DNA of 64,000 nt from Streptomyces plumbidurans (GTDB lineage: Bacteria; Actinomycetota; Actinomycetes; Streptomycetales; Streptomycetaceae): positions 62,001-126,000 of the forward strand of contig NZ_JAFJSY010000013.1 of NCBI RefSeq assembly GCF_019857225.1, read 5' to 3'. The notes under the pieces are model-generated. The model was not told the DNA's origin. It was given only the letters and a program-made list of their open reading frames with translations, and did not search any database. A program made the translations under genes and the position numbers. The first letter of the stretch is position 1. Every line of letters starts with the position of its first letter. Positions 33,910-42,802 of this stretch are shown here, in pieces.

Positions 33910-35190
33910 TCAGCGCTGATAGCGGGCCAGCACCAGGTTGCCGTCCTTCTCCAGGCGTCTGCGCAGCTCGCCGAGGCCGATGGCTCCGCTGTAGTACTCC
34001 TGGAGGGCGGGGGTCGCCACCTTGTCCTTCCACTCCGGGTAGCCGCGGACGGACTGTGCGGGTGCGGAGCGGAGGTGGGCGGCGAGGGCGGTGCCGGTCG
34101 CCCAGCCGTTCTCAGTCGTGTGCAGGGCCGGGTCGCCGAGGGCGCTGGTGCCGGTCGGCAGCATCCAGTCCCCCAGGGCCAGGCGGACCATGTTCCGCGG
34201 CCGGAGCAGGAAGTCGACGAACGCGGCCGCCTCCTTCTTGTGCGGGCTGTCCTCGGCGACGGACAGGGTCTGCGGGCTGACGCCCTGGGTGAGCCCGTCG
34301 GCGCCGGCAGGGGCGGGCAGCACCTGCCAGTGGAAGCCCTTGGGGGCCTGCTGCGCGATCTGCTGGCGGTAGGAGAAGCCGAGCGGGACCATCGCGTACT
34401 TCCCCGCGAAGAAGCCGGGCAGAGTGTCTGAGCCGCCGCTGCCCAGGGTGGTCGGCGAGGCGCTGTGATCGGTGTTCGCCTGGTCGTGGATCGTGCGCGG
34501 CACCACCTGGTCAGCCGCTCCGAAGCGGATCGTCACCTTGCCGTCCGCGCCCCGGTGGAACAACTCGCCGCCCGCCGACAGGGCGAGGTTGAGCGTGGCG
34601 GAGACGGGCTCCTTGAGCGGCCAGGCAACGCCGTACTTCCCCTTGCCGCTCAGCCGCTTCGTCACCTGCCTGAACTCCGGCCAGCTCCAGGGGCGTTGGG
34701 GCGTCGGGATGCGCACACCGGCCTTCTTCAGCCAGGTGGAGTTGGCGATGAGCACCCTCGGCTCCTGGAGGAAGGGCACGCCGTAGATGCCGTCGCCGAA
34801 GGTGGCCGTCTGCCAACTCCGTTGTGGGATGTCCGACTTGAGGCGGGCGGGCAGCAGGTCGGTCAGGTCGGCGAGATAGCCGCCGTAGGCGAAGTCCGCG
34901 AGGTCGTCGGAGGCGTCGTGGATGATGTCGGGTGCCTCACCGCCCTCGAAGGAGGTGAGCAGCTGGTCGTGGACGCTGTCCCAACTCCCCTGGACGTATT
35001 CGACCTTGACGTCCGGATGGCTCGCGTTCCACTCCTTGACCAGCTCCTTGTTGGCCTTGACGGAATCCTGCTGCCAGGCCAGGGACTGGAAGCGGAGGGT
35101 GATGTGGCCGTGCGCGCCACCGCTGCCGCCGCTGGTGCATCCGGCCAGCAGCAGGGTGAGGACGAGGAGGCAGATCATGCGGGCCCGCAT
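33910..35190 (-). CDS. Sugar ABC transporter substrate-binding lipoprotein
   Basis: The 426-residue protein has a short lipoprotein signal with lipobox LLLAGC and acylated Cys near residue 18. The mature part is MalE-type: ITLRFQSLAWQQDSV, VKVEYVQGSWDSVHDQLLTSFEGGEAPDI-type recognition of the family, and a C-terminal GYPEWKDKV segment. It should bind a carbohydrate for the adjacent permeases. ATG 35190 overlaps the permease stop (TGATG). No ATPase gene is present; Streptomyces sugar importers commonly share MsiK (established). Confidence 0.88.
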   Translation of the reverse strand: MRARMICLLVLTLLLAGCTSGGSGGAHGHITLRFQSLAWQQDSVKANKELVKEWNASHPDVKVEYVQGSWDSVHDQLLTSFEGGEAPDIIHDASDDLADFAYGGYLADLTDLLPARLKSDIPQRSWQTATFGDGIYGVPFLQEPRVLIANSTWLKKAGVRIPTPQRPWSWPEFRQVTKRLSGKGKYGVAWPLKEPVSATLNLALSAGGELFHRGADGKVTIRFGAADQVVPRTIHDQANTDHSASPTTLGSGGSDTLPGFFAGKYAMVPLGFSYRQQIAQQAPKGFHWQVLPAPAGADGLTQGVSPQTLSVAEDSPHKKEAAAFVDFLLRPRNMVRLALGDWMLPTGTSALGDPALHTTENGWATGTALAAHLRSAPAQSVRGYPEWKDKVATPALQEYYSGAIGLGELRRRLEKDGNLVLARYQR

Positions 35191-36023
35191 CAGTGCTTCA
35201 CCGCCCCGGTGAGCATGCCGCCGGTGATCCGGCGCTGGACGATCGCGAAGACGACGAGGGAGGGCAGCGTCGCGAGGAAGGCCGCAGCCGCGAGCGGGCC
35301 GAGGTCCGCGACCCCTTCGGCGCCGATGAAGTGGGTGAGGACCACCGGCAGGGTCTGTTTGTCCGGGGTCTTCAGCAGGACCAGCGCGAAGAAGAACTCG
35401 TTCCACGCGGTGACGAACGCGAACAGTCCCGTCGCCACGATCCCCGGCGCGAGCAGCGGCGCCACCACCGACACCAGCGTCCGCGCCCGCCCGGCCCCGT
35501 CGACGGCCGCCGCCTCCTCGACCTCGGTGGGCACGGCACGGACGTATCCGGCCAGCATCCACAGCGCGAACGGCAGCGCCCACACCACGTAGACCAGCGT
35601 CAGCCCGAACAGCGAGTCGATCAGGCGCAGGTTCTTCAGCACGAGGAACAGCGGGATGATCACCAGTACCAGCGGGAACGCCTGGCTGACCACCACCCAG
35701 CCGGTGGCGGCCCGGGTCAGCGCGGTGCGGCGGCGCGCCATGACGTAGGCGAGCGGGGTCGCGATCACGACGGCGATGACGGCCGCACCGGCCGCGGCGA
35801 GCAGGGAGTTGAGCGCGGCGTGCAGCAGGGGCTGCTCGTCGAAGGCCTGCCGGAAGTTGTCGAGCGTGGGGTTCCGCGGGATCCAGGTGGGGTGCAGACT
35901 GCCCAGCTCGCGGGGCGACTTGAAGGCGGTGGACAGCAGCCACAGCAACGGGAAGGCGAGGAAGACGAGATAGGCGAGCAGGGCGATGTACTGCCCTGCG
36001 CGGGTCCCGGCTCTGGCCCTCAT
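35190..36023 (-). CDS. Sugar ABC transporter permease (MalG type)
   Basis: The 277-residue protein has six predicted membrane segments, starting with YIALLAYLVFLAFPLLWLLSTA. The EAA loop is EVEEAAAVDGAGRARTLVSVVAP. It pairs with the MalF-type permease and starts within its stop codon (ATGA). Confidence 0.9.
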   Translation of the reverse strand: MRARAGTRAGQYIALLAYLVFLAFPLLWLLSTAFKSPRELGSLHPTWIPRNPTLDNFRQAFDEQPLLHAALNSLLAAAGAAVIAVVIATPLAYVMARRRTALTRAATGWVVVSQAFPLVLVIIPLFLVLKNLRLIDSLFGLTLVYVVWALPFALWMLAGYVRAVPTEVEEAAAVDGAGRARTLVSVVAPLLAPGIVATGLFAFVTAWNEFFFALVLLKTPDKQTLPVVLTHFIGAEGVADLGPLAAAAFLATLPSLVVFAIVQRRITGGMLTGAVKH

Positions 36024-36928
36024 GCCTCGTCACCTCCGCTGAGCCGTCCCACCAGGAAGAGGGCGAGCAGGACGGAGACGACGGCGACCATCACGCATCC
36101 CATCGCCGCCGCGTACCCGAACTGCCCGTAGCGGAAGGCCTCTTCGTAGGCGAACAGCATGGGCAGCCGGGTACGGCCGCCGGGGCCGCCGTTGGTCAGG
36201 ACGTAGACCAGGGCGAAGGAGTTGAAGTTCCAGATCAGGTTGAGCGCGGTGATGGCGAGGGCGACCGGGCGCAGGGCGGGCCAGGTGACCGTGCGGAAAC
36301 GGCGCCAGGCGCCCGCTCCGTCGACGGCGGCCGCCTCGTGCAGTTCGCGCGGGGTGTTCTGCAGTCCGGCGAGCAGGGCGACCGTGGTCTGCGGCATACC
36401 GGCCCAGACGCCGACGACCACAACTGCGGGCAGCGCGGTCGCGAGACCCGCCAGCCAGTCGTGGCCCCCGCCGAGGCCGAGGTCGCGCAGGGTCTCGTTG
36501 AGCACGCCCGCGTCCGGGTTGTAGACCAGCCGCCACATGACACCCACGACGACCTCGGGCATGGCCCACGGGATGATCGCCAGGGCGCGGGCCAGCCAGC
36601 GCAGCTTCAGGTCCTCGTTGAGCAGCAGGGCGAGGCCGAGCGCCAGCAGGAACTGCGGCACGGTCACCCCGACCGCCCACACCAGCCCGATGCGGAACGA
36701 CTCCCAGAACAGGGTGTCGTGCAGCAGGTCCTGGAAGTTGAGGCCGCTGATCCACTGCGTGGCCTGCGTCCGGCCCGACTGGGCGTCGGTGAACGCCAGC
36801 AGGATGCCGTAGAGCAGCGGTGCCACGCTCAGCACGAGGATGGGGATCAGCGCGGGGAGGACCAGGAACCAGGCGCCGCGGTCGGTGGCGCGCCGCACCG
36901 GTCTTTCCGCCTGGGCCACTGACGCCAC
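36020..36928 (-). CDS. Sugar ABC transporter permease (MalF type)
   Basis: The 302-residue protein has six predicted membrane spans, first WFLVLPALIPILVLSVAPLLYG. The EAA motif is ELHEAAAVDGAGAWRRFRTVTWPAL. GTG 36928 follows AAAGGGAG. It is the first gene of the three-gene operon; a tandem array of 9-bp repeats lies just upstream. Confidence 0.9.
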   Translation of the reverse strand: MASVAQAERPVRRATDRGAWFLVLPALIPILVLSVAPLLYGILLAFTDAQSGRTQATQWISGLNFQDLLHDTLFWESFRIGLVWAVGVTVPQFLLALGLALLLNEDLKLRWLARALAIIPWAMPEVVVGVMWRLVYNPDAGVLNETLRDLGLGGGHDWLAGLATALPAVVVVGVWAGMPQTTVALLAGLQNTPRELHEAAAVDGAGAWRRFRTVTWPALRPVALAITALNLIWNFNSFALVYVLTNGGPGGRTRLPMLFAYEEAFRYGQFGYAAAMGCVMVAVVSVLLALFLVGRLSGGDEA

Positions 36929-36951
36929 GAGTTCTCCCTTTCTGGTACGAC

Positions 36952-37005
36952 TCCACCGTCCTGACCGTACTGACCGTCCTGATCGTGCTGATCATCCGGA
37001 CCGTC
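36952..37005. repeat. Tandem 9-bp repeats upstream of the sugar importer
   Basis: Six consecutive degenerate nonamers are visible on the plus strand: TCCACCGTC, CTGACCGTA, CTGACCGTC, CTGATCGTG, CTGATCATC, CGGACCGTC. They lie 24-77 bases upstream of the first permease start, in the promoter region shared with the divergent phosphotransferase gene. Confidence 0.7.
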
Positions 37006-37174
37006 CTGTACGGCATGGCCGGGCCCGGTCATGGTCGTGAAGGCACTGTGCCCCGTCAAGAGCCCGCGCACCCCTCGCGACCTGTGTGAATGCGAGACTG
37101 ATCGCAGCGGATCGTGCGGATGGCGTGATGGTGACGCCGACGGCGGCAGGGGCACGACGACACGGAGGCGGACG

Positions 37175-38029
37175 ATGGACGAGGCACGGGCGCGGGACGT
37201 ACTGGCCGCTGCGGACATACTGTCCGGCCCGGCGCGGCTGCTTTCCCTGGGCGAGAACGCGGTGTTCGCCGCCGGTGACCTGGTGGTCAAGGTGGGCCGC
37301 GACCCGGAGCTGCTGGAGCGGGCACGCCGCGAACTGGACATCGCCCTGTGGCTGGCCGAGGCGGGCGTGCCGGCGGTCCGCGCAGCCGAGCCGAAGCCCC
37401 GGTCGGTCGACGGCCACCCCGTGACCGTGTGGCACCGTCTGCCGGATCCCGTACGGGACGCCGAACCGCGAGATCTGGCCGAACTCCTGCGCATCGTGCA
37501 CGCCCTGCCCGCCCCGCCCTTCCGGTTGCCGCCGCGCGAGCTGCTGGGCGGCGTGGAGCGCTGGCTGCGCCTCGCGGGCGACGCGATCTCCCCGTCCGAC
37601 GCGGCGTACCTGAGGGAGCGCCGCGACGGCTTCGCCGCCGCCGCGGCCGCGCTGACACCGCATCTGACCCCGGGACCGATCCACGGGGATGCGCTGCCGC
37701 GCAATGTGTACGTGGGCCCGGACGGCCCGGTGCTGGTGGACCTGGAGACGTTCTCCTCGGACCTGCGGGAGCACGACCTGGTGGTCATGGCACTCTCGCG
37801 CGACCGGTACGGGTTGCCTGCGGCGGCTTACGACGGGTTCGTCTCGGCGTACGGGTGGGATGTGCGCGAGTGGGAGGGCTGCTCTGTGCTGCGGGGGGCA
37901 CGGGAGACGGCCAGTTGCGCGTGGGTGGCGCAGCACGCGGGGAGCAATCCCGCGGCGTTGGTCGAGTTCGAGCGGAGGGTGGGGTCGTTGCGGGACGGGG
38001 ATGAGTCGGTGCGGTGGTATTCGTTCTGA
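37175..38029 (+). CDS. Phosphotransferase (APH/choline-kinase-like fold)
   Basis: The 284-residue protein has the kinase-like ATP lobe (ENAVFAAGDLVVKVGRDPELL) and the catalytic loop GPIHGDALPRNVYV (HxDxxxxN), with the metal-binding VDLETF. The family includes aminoglycoside and homoserine kinases; the substrate here is unknown. ATG 37175 has GGAGG at 37164-37168. It is divergent from the sugar importer. Confidence 0.8.
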   Translation: MDEARARDVLAAADILSGPARLLSLGENAVFAAGDLVVKVGRDPELLERARRELDIALWLAEAGVPAVRAAEPKPRSVDGHPVTVWHRLPDPVRDAEPRDLAELLRIVHALPAPPFRLPPRELLGGVERWLRLAGDAISPSDAAYLRERRDGFAAAAAALTPHLTPGPIHGDALPRNVYVGPDGPVLVDLETFSSDLREHDLVVMALSRDRYGLPAAAYDGFVSAYGWDVREWEGCSVLRGARETASCAWVAQHAGSNPAALVEFERRVGSLRDGDESVRWYSF

Positions 38030-38080
38030 GCGGCTGAGGGGGTGGGTGGCTTTTGTTCGTCGGGCGTGTGCGGGTCGGTT

Positions 38081-38112
38081 GTGGCTTGTCGCGCAGTTCC
38101 CCGCGCCCCTGG
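38081..38112. repeat. Copy of a Streptomyces-wide intergenic repeat
   Basis: GTGGCTTGTCGCGCAG directly followed by TTCCCCGCGCCCCTGG matches a sequence that, from memory, recurs many times between genes in Streptomyces genomes. Usually it is followed by a matching GGGGCGCGGGGA arm; here only a short CGGGGG follows, so the hairpin is incomplete. Function unknown; it lies between convergent gene ends. Confidence 0.55.
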
Positions 38113-38123
38113 CGGGGGTGCAG

Positions 38124-39023
38124 CTAGCGTTCCTGGATTGTTCTGGCCGCCTTGTGGAGTTCATGTAGGACCGTCCGGACCGCTGTCCTGGCGGTGCGTT
38201 CCGGGCGGTGGAGGGCGTCGATGTGGCGTCTGGCGCGGACTCCGCTGAGGGGTCTGAGGGTCAGGGCGGGATGGGGGCGGGTGGTCCAGCGGGGCATCAG
38301 GGCCAGGCCGCCTCCTGCTGCGACTGCTTCGGCCACGACCGCGAACTCGTTGATGCGGTGGGCGAGATGGAGGCGTTTGCCCGCTGCGGCGGAGATCGCC
38401 TCGATGGTGGCCATGACCGGGAAGCCGTCGTGGACCGTGATCCACGGTTCGTCGGCCACGTCGCGCGGGGTCACGCGGCGTTTGGCGGCGAGCGGGTGGG
38501 TGGCCGGCATGGCCACGTCCAGGGGTTCGCGCAGCAGGGTCGTCGCGGAGACCGTGTGCGGCCATGGTGGTGCGTGGTCGAGGCGGTGCGCGAGGACGAG
38601 GTCGTACTCCTGGGTCAGGCGCGGGAACTCCTCCTGCGGTACGTCCTCGTCGGCGAGCCTCGGCACCGGGGCGCCGTCGGAGGCGAGCGCGCGCAGCAGG
38701 AGCGGGAAGAACGCCGCGGCCGCGCTGTGGAACGCCGCCACCGACACCTCGCCGTCGGGCCGGTCCAGGAACTCCCCGACGCTGCGGCGGGCCCGCTCCA
38801 ACGCGGACTCCACCTCGATCGCCGCGCCCGCCAGCGTCTGCCCGGCGTCGGTGAGCACCAGGCGTCTGCCCCGGCGCTCGGTGAGCGGCACCGGGATGGA
38901 GCGCTGCAGCAGTCGTAGCTGCTGGGAGATCGCCGACGGGGTCACGAGCAGCGCCTCGGCGACGGCGGTGACGCTGCCCAGTTCGCCGAGTTCCCGCAGG
39001 ATCCGCAGCTGCCGTTCGTCCAT
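38124..39023 (-). CDS. LysR family transcriptional regulator (next to DMT exporter)
   Basis: The 299-residue regulator has an N-terminal winged helix-turn-helix, MDERQLRILRELGELGSVTAVAEALLVTPSAISQQLR in outline, and the LysR effector domain. It is divergent from a DMT-family transporter with an 80-95 bp shared promoter, so it probably controls that exporter. Effector unknown. Confidence 0.9.
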   Translation of the reverse strand: MDERQLRILRELGELGSVTAVAEALLVTPSAISQQLRLLQRSIPVPLTERRGRRLVLTDAGQTLAGAAIEVESALERARRSVGEFLDRPDGEVSVAAFHSAAAAFFPLLLRALASDGAPVPRLADEDVPQEEFPRLTQEYDLVLAHRLDHAPPWPHTVSATTLLREPLDVAMPATHPLAAKRRVTPRDVADEPWITVHDGFPVMATIEAISAAAGKRLHLAHRINEFAVVAEAVAAGGGLALMPRWTTRPHPALTLRPLSGVRARRHIDALHRPERTARTAVRTVLHELHKAARTIQER

Positions 39024-39117
39024 GCGCCCAGTGTAGGGACTCGATGTAGGGCTGCTAAAAGATCGATTCAGTAAGTGGTACTGGGCTTCACAGACGCTTG
39101 CGGTGCAGGGTGGAGCG

Positions 39118-40074
39118 GTGTCCGACGTCCGCCGTACCGATGCGGTACTTCTCCTTGTCGCCGTCGTCTGGGGTTCGAGCTATCTGTCCGCCCGGACGGC
39201 CACCGCCGCGCTCCCCGTCCTGCTGGTGCTGTTCGCGCGCTACGCCCTGTCCGCGCTCGCCCTGCTCGGGCTCGTGGCCGTCCGCCGCGGGCCGCGCCGG
39301 TTCAGCCGCGACGAACTGCGGGCGGGGGTGCCGCTCGGGCTGACCCAGGCCGCCGTCCTGGTCGTGGAGACGTACGGCGTCGCCCACACCAGTGCCGCCA
39401 ACGCGGGGCTGATCATCAGCCTCACCATCGTGCTCACCCCGCTGCTCGACCGTACGCACGGCGGTCCGCCGCCCCTGTTCTACGCCGCCGCCGGTGTGTG
39501 CGTCCTGGCCGTGGGCCTGCTGGTGGCCGGCCACGGCTTCCACGCTCCGCGCTCCGGGGATCTGCTGATGCTCGGCGCCGCGGTGGTGCGGGCGGGCCAT
39601 GTCGCGCTTGTCGGGCGGCTCACCGTCGGCCGGGCCGTACGTCCGCTGCAGCTGACGGCCGTGCAGACCCTCGTCGGCACGGCGCTGTTCCTGCCGCTGG
39701 TGGCCGTCCATGGTGCGCCGGAGTTGGCCCGGGCCGGTACGGCGACCTGGGCTCAGCTCGTGTATCTCGCCCTGTTCTGCAGTGTGTTCGCCTTTCTCGC
39801 GCAGACCTGGGCCGTGCAGCGCACCTCCGCCAGCAGGGCCAGTCTGCTGCTGGGCACCGAGCCGGTCTGGGCCGTCGCGGCGGGTCTCGCCCTCGGCGGT
39901 GAGCACCTCACCGCGCTGACCGCCCTCGGTGCGGCCATGATGGTCGCCGGCACCTACTGGGGCCAGTCCGTGGAGCGCGCCCACCGCGCCGCGGTCACAG
40001 CGGCAGCCGATACCGAAGTCCACGCCCACGAAAGGGACGTCCGATGCCGGACCACGACACCTACGACCGTCTGA
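39118..40074 (+). CDS. EamA/DMT family transporter
   Basis: This ten-segment membrane protein has two EamA repeats, the first beginning TDAVLLLVAVVWGSSYLSAR and the second near AGHVALVGRLTVGRAV. The signature GVAHTSAANAGLIISLTIVLTPLLDR is typical of this metabolite exporter group. GTG 39118 with AGGGTGGAG close upstream is favoured; GTG 39103 is an alternative. Its last 31 bases overlap the next gene. Confidence 0.88.
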   Translation: MSDVRRTDAVLLLVAVVWGSSYLSARTATAALPVLLVLFARYALSALALLGLVAVRRGPRRFSRDELRAGVPLGLTQAAVLVVETYGVAHTSAANAGLIISLTIVLTPLLDRTHGGPPPLFYAAAGVCVLAVGLLVAGHGFHAPRSGDLLMLGAAVVRAGHVALVGRLTVGRAVRPLQLTAVQTLVGTALFLPLVAVHGAPELARAGTATWAQLVYLALFCSVFAFLAQTWAVQRTSASRASLLLGTEPVWAVAAGLALGGEHLTALTALGAAMMVAGTYWGQSVERAHRAAVTAAADTEVHAHERDVRCRTTTPTTV

Positions 40075-40544
40075 TCTCCCTGCTCGACGCCTCCTCCATC
40101 GACTACAAGCTGATCGACCACGAGCCCGAGGGCACCACCGAGGCCGTCAGCGCGCTGCGCGGGCACGCCGTGTCCGAGGCCGCGAAGTGCATCGTGCTGC
40201 GTGTCAAGGTCGACCGGCACACGACCCGGCACGTCCTCGCGGTCGTCCCCGGGGACCGGCGGGTGGACCTGGACGCCGTGAAGGCTTTGTACGCGGCCCG
40301 CTACGTCGGCTTCAGCGACGCGGAGACGGCCGAGCGACTGGCCCACGCCGTCCCCGGCACCGTGCTCCCCTTCAGCTTCGACCCCGAACTGGAGCTGCTG
40401 GCCGACCCGGACGTCATCACCCTGCCCCGCCTCTACTTCAACGCGGCCCGCCTGGACCGCTCCCTGTCCCTGTCGGGCCCCGACTACGAGCGGGTGGCCC
40501 AACCCCGCGTGGAACGCATCGCAAGCAGTCCCGCCCAGGCGTAG
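40044..40544 (+). CDS. YbaK/EbsC-type aminoacyl-tRNA deacylase-like protein
   Basis: The 166-residue protein has the YbaK/ProX fold. EAAKCIVLRV contains the conserved lysine and RHVLAVVPGDRRVDL follows. Family members hydrolyse mischarged tRNAs. It starts inside the DMT gene (31-base overlap) and is probably translated with it. Confidence 0.85.
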   Translation: MPDHDTYDRLISLLDASSIDYKLIDHEPEGTTEAVSALRGHAVSEAAKCIVLRVKVDRHTTRHVLAVVPGDRRVDLDAVKALYAARYVGFSDAETAERLAHAVPGTVLPFSFDPELELLADPDVITLPRLYFNAARLDRSLSLSGPDYERVAQPRVERIASSPAQA

Positions 40545-40552
40545 GAACCCCC

Positions 40553-40570
40553 GGGCGGGCAGGCCCGCCC
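40553..40570. terminator. Short perfect hairpin between convergent ends
   Basis: GGGCGGGC (40553-40560) and GCCCGCCC (40563-40570) are separated by two bases and lie nine bases after the YbaK stop. A C10 run follows at 40580-40589. It can terminate both the YbaK transcript and, from the other side, the exonuclease transcript. Confidence 0.6.
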
Positions 40571-40599
40571 CAGCACCAACCCCCCCCCCGGGGCGGCGC

Positions 40600-41325
40600 T
40601 CAGAGCACCCGCTCGTCCGCCGATTCCCGCAGCGGCCAGGTGGCGTCCACGACCGCCGTTGCGTCGCCCTTGCGGCGTAGGAAGTTCTGGAAGTCGGCCG
40701 CCCATTCGGCGTACCACTCGATCTGGCGGCGGTGCAGTTCCGCGGGGCCGAGGGCTGCGATCTTGGTGTGGCGGGTGGCTATCGCGCAGGCCAGGGCGGC
40801 GGCGGCGAGGGCGTCCGCCGCGGCGTCGTGGGCGGTGTCGAGGAGGACGCCGTACTCAGCGCAGACCGCTTCGAGGTTGCGCTTGCCGCGGCGGTAGCGG
40901 TCGACCCAGCGGTCGATGGTGTACGGGTCGATGACCGGGGCGGGGGCGATGCCGCCCAGGCGGTCGCTCAGCGACGGCAGGCCGTAGCGCCGTAGTTCGG
41001 CGGAGAGCAGGCTCAGGTCGAAGGCGGCGTTGTAGGCGACGACCGGGACGCCCGTCTTCCAGTACCCCGCGAGGACGTCCGCGATGGCGTTCGCCACCTG
41101 GTCGGCGGGGCGGCCCTCCGCGGCCGCCCGCTCATTGCTGATCCCGTGCACCGCCACCGCGTCCGCCGGGATGTGAACGCCCGGGTCCGCCAGCCACTCC
41201 CGGCGCCCTATGGGCTGCCCGCCCCTGACCTCGATCACGGCCCCCGTGACGATGCGCGCCTCGCGCGGATCGGTCCCGGTCGTCTCCAGGTCGAAGCCGA
41301 TCAGCAGCTCCTGGTGCCAGCCCAT
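40600..41325 (-). CDS. DEDDh 3'-5' exonuclease (DnaQ-like)
   Basis: The 241-residue protein has Exo I IGFDLETTGTD (D and E catalytic), Exo II VVAYNAAFDLSLL and Exo III HDAAADALAAA (His and Asp): a complete DEDDh set. It is a stand-alone DNA polymerase III epsilon-like exonuclease. ATG 41325 follows GAAGGGGGG. A 128-bp gap separates it from the HEPN gene upstream. Confidence 0.9.
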   Translation of the reverse strand: MGWHQELLIGFDLETTGTDPREARIVTGAVIEVRGGQPIGRREWLADPGVHIPADAVAVHGISNERAAAEGRPADQVANAIADVLAGYWKTGVPVVAYNAAFDLSLLSAELRRYGLPSLSDRLGGIAPAPVIDPYTIDRWVDRYRRGKRNLEAVCAEYGVLLDTAHDAAADALAAAALACAIATRHTKIAALGPAELHRRQIEWYAEWAADFQNFLRRKGDATAVVDATWPLRESADERVL

Positions 41326-41453
41326 GGGCGGCCCCCCTTCTTGGTGGTGCTTTCCCCCAGTGGTCTCCACCTTCCCATGGGCCACTGACAATCAGAGGAC
41401 CGCATTCCGTTTGCCGTGGACACGGCCCGCGAGCGCGGCATACGAGCGCGGTC

Positions 41454-42701
41454 TCAGGACACGGGGCGCGAATCCACCCACGTCATCTCGAACTCCTCGC
41501 GATACGTGGGGAAGAGCCCGTTGTCGACTCCCTTGTCCATATCGTCCGGCTTGACCACACGGTTGCCGTTGCGCAGCACCAGCACCGGCGCCTCCATGCC
41601 GCGCGTGCGCCGGAGATAGGACTGCACGACCGCTATCCCGTCCGAGCCGTCCCCGTCGACCAGATAGGCGGTGAAGCGCGGGATCTCGTCGTAGACATGG
41701 ATCTCGAAGGCGTCCGGGTCGCGCAGTCGCGACCGCACCCGGCGCATGTGCAGGATGTTCATCTCGACGGAGCGGCTCAACTCGCCGCGTTTCATGCCTA
41801 GTTCGCGCTCGCGCCGCTTGACCGCGCTGGAGGCCGGGTTGAGGAACAGCAGCCGCACCCGGCAGCCCGCCTCGGCCAGGCGCACCAGCCGTCGCCCGGA
41901 GAAGTTCTGCACGAGCAGGTTGAGCCCGATGCCGACGGCGTCCAGGCGGCGCGCGCCGCCGAAGATGTCCTCGGCCGGGAACTGGCGCAGCAGCCGCACC
42001 CGGTCGGGGTGCACGCCGACCACGTCCGCGTACCGGTCGCCGACCAGGTCCTCCACCGCGTCGACGGGCAGCCGGCGGGCCGAGGGCACGTTCCCGGCCG
42101 CGCCGAGGACGTCCAGCAGCTTCGCCGAGGCCCGCTCGGCCTGGCTCAGGACGGCCTCGGACAGGGCCCGGTTGCGGGAGACCACATTGCGGGTGACCTC
42201 GAGCTCGTCCAGGGCGAGTTCGACCTCGCGGCGGTCGTCGACGTAGGGCTCGAAGCACGGCCAGTGCTGCACCATCAGCTCGCGCAGCTGCGGCAGCGTG
42301 AGGAAGCTGAGGACGTTGTCGTCGGCCGGGTCGAGCAAGTAGCCCTTGCGGCGGCTGACTTCGCGTACGGCGACGGCGCGCTGCACCCATTCCTGACCGG
42401 CCGGGCCGGCCGCGGCCACCACCCAGTCGTCGGCGTGGACGGGTTCGTAGATGGGTCGCAGAACAGCGGCCACGACCGCGCGCAGCCGCTGTTCGACGAG
42501 GTTCAGCCAGACATAGGCCCGTCCCGCTCTCTGGGCGCGCGTACGCACCTCGCGCCAGGCGTCGGCGTCCCAGTCGAGCTCCGGCCCGATGGAGTTGGTC
42601 GCCATGGGCCTGGCCAGAGACACCGTGCCGGGCGGGACGTCTGTGGAGTTCCCCTCGTGACCCTCGTCACCAGGGGGCAGCTCCAGCCCTCCCGAGCCCA
42701 C
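41454..42701 (-). CDS. SAV2148-type HEPN domain protein
   Basis: The roughly 415-residue protein matches a Streptomyces-conserved family annotated as SAV2148-type HEPN. It has RAYVWLNLVEQRLRAVVAAVLRPIYEPV near the N-terminus and FEIHVYDEIPRFTAYLVDGDG near the C-terminus. The second part resembles a PLD/SIR2-like sensing domain in layout, but no catalytic motif was identified. GTG 42701 is chosen, giving VGSGGLELPPGDEG; the frame stays open to TTG 42806, which would overlap the next gene's stop by four bases. Function unknown. Confidence 0.75.
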   Translation of the reverse strand: MGSGGLELPPGDEGHEGNSTDVPPGTVSLARPMATNSIGPELDWDADAWREVRTRAQRAGRAYVWLNLVEQRLRAVVAAVLRPIYEPVHADDWVVAAAGPAGQEWVQRAVAVREVSRRKGYLLDPADDNVLSFLTLPQLRELMVQHWPCFEPYVDDRREVELALDELEVTRNVVSRNRALSEAVLSQAERASAKLLDVLGAAGNVPSARRLPVDAVEDLVGDRYADVVGVHPDRVRLLRQFPAEDIFGGARRLDAVGIGLNLLVQNFSGRRLVRLAEAGCRVRLLFLNPASSAVKRRERELGMKRGELSRSVEMNILHMRRVRSRLRDPDAFEIHVYDEIPRFTAYLVDGDGSDGIAVVQSYLRRTRGMEAPVLVLRNGNRVVKPDDMDKGVDNGLFPTYREEFEMTWVDSRPVS

Positions 42702-42802
42702 CCGCGCACCGCCTTCCGCTCCCCCGAGACTCCCCGTCTCAACGATCAAGGAAGGGTACTCCGGGACCGGTCGGCGATGCAGCCGGATGGACAGGTCGTT
42801 TC

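Noticed and set aside
40580..40589. C10 homopolymer as a phase-variation tract
   Set aside because: It lies between convergent stop codons, outside any coding or promoter sequence, so length changes would not switch a gene.
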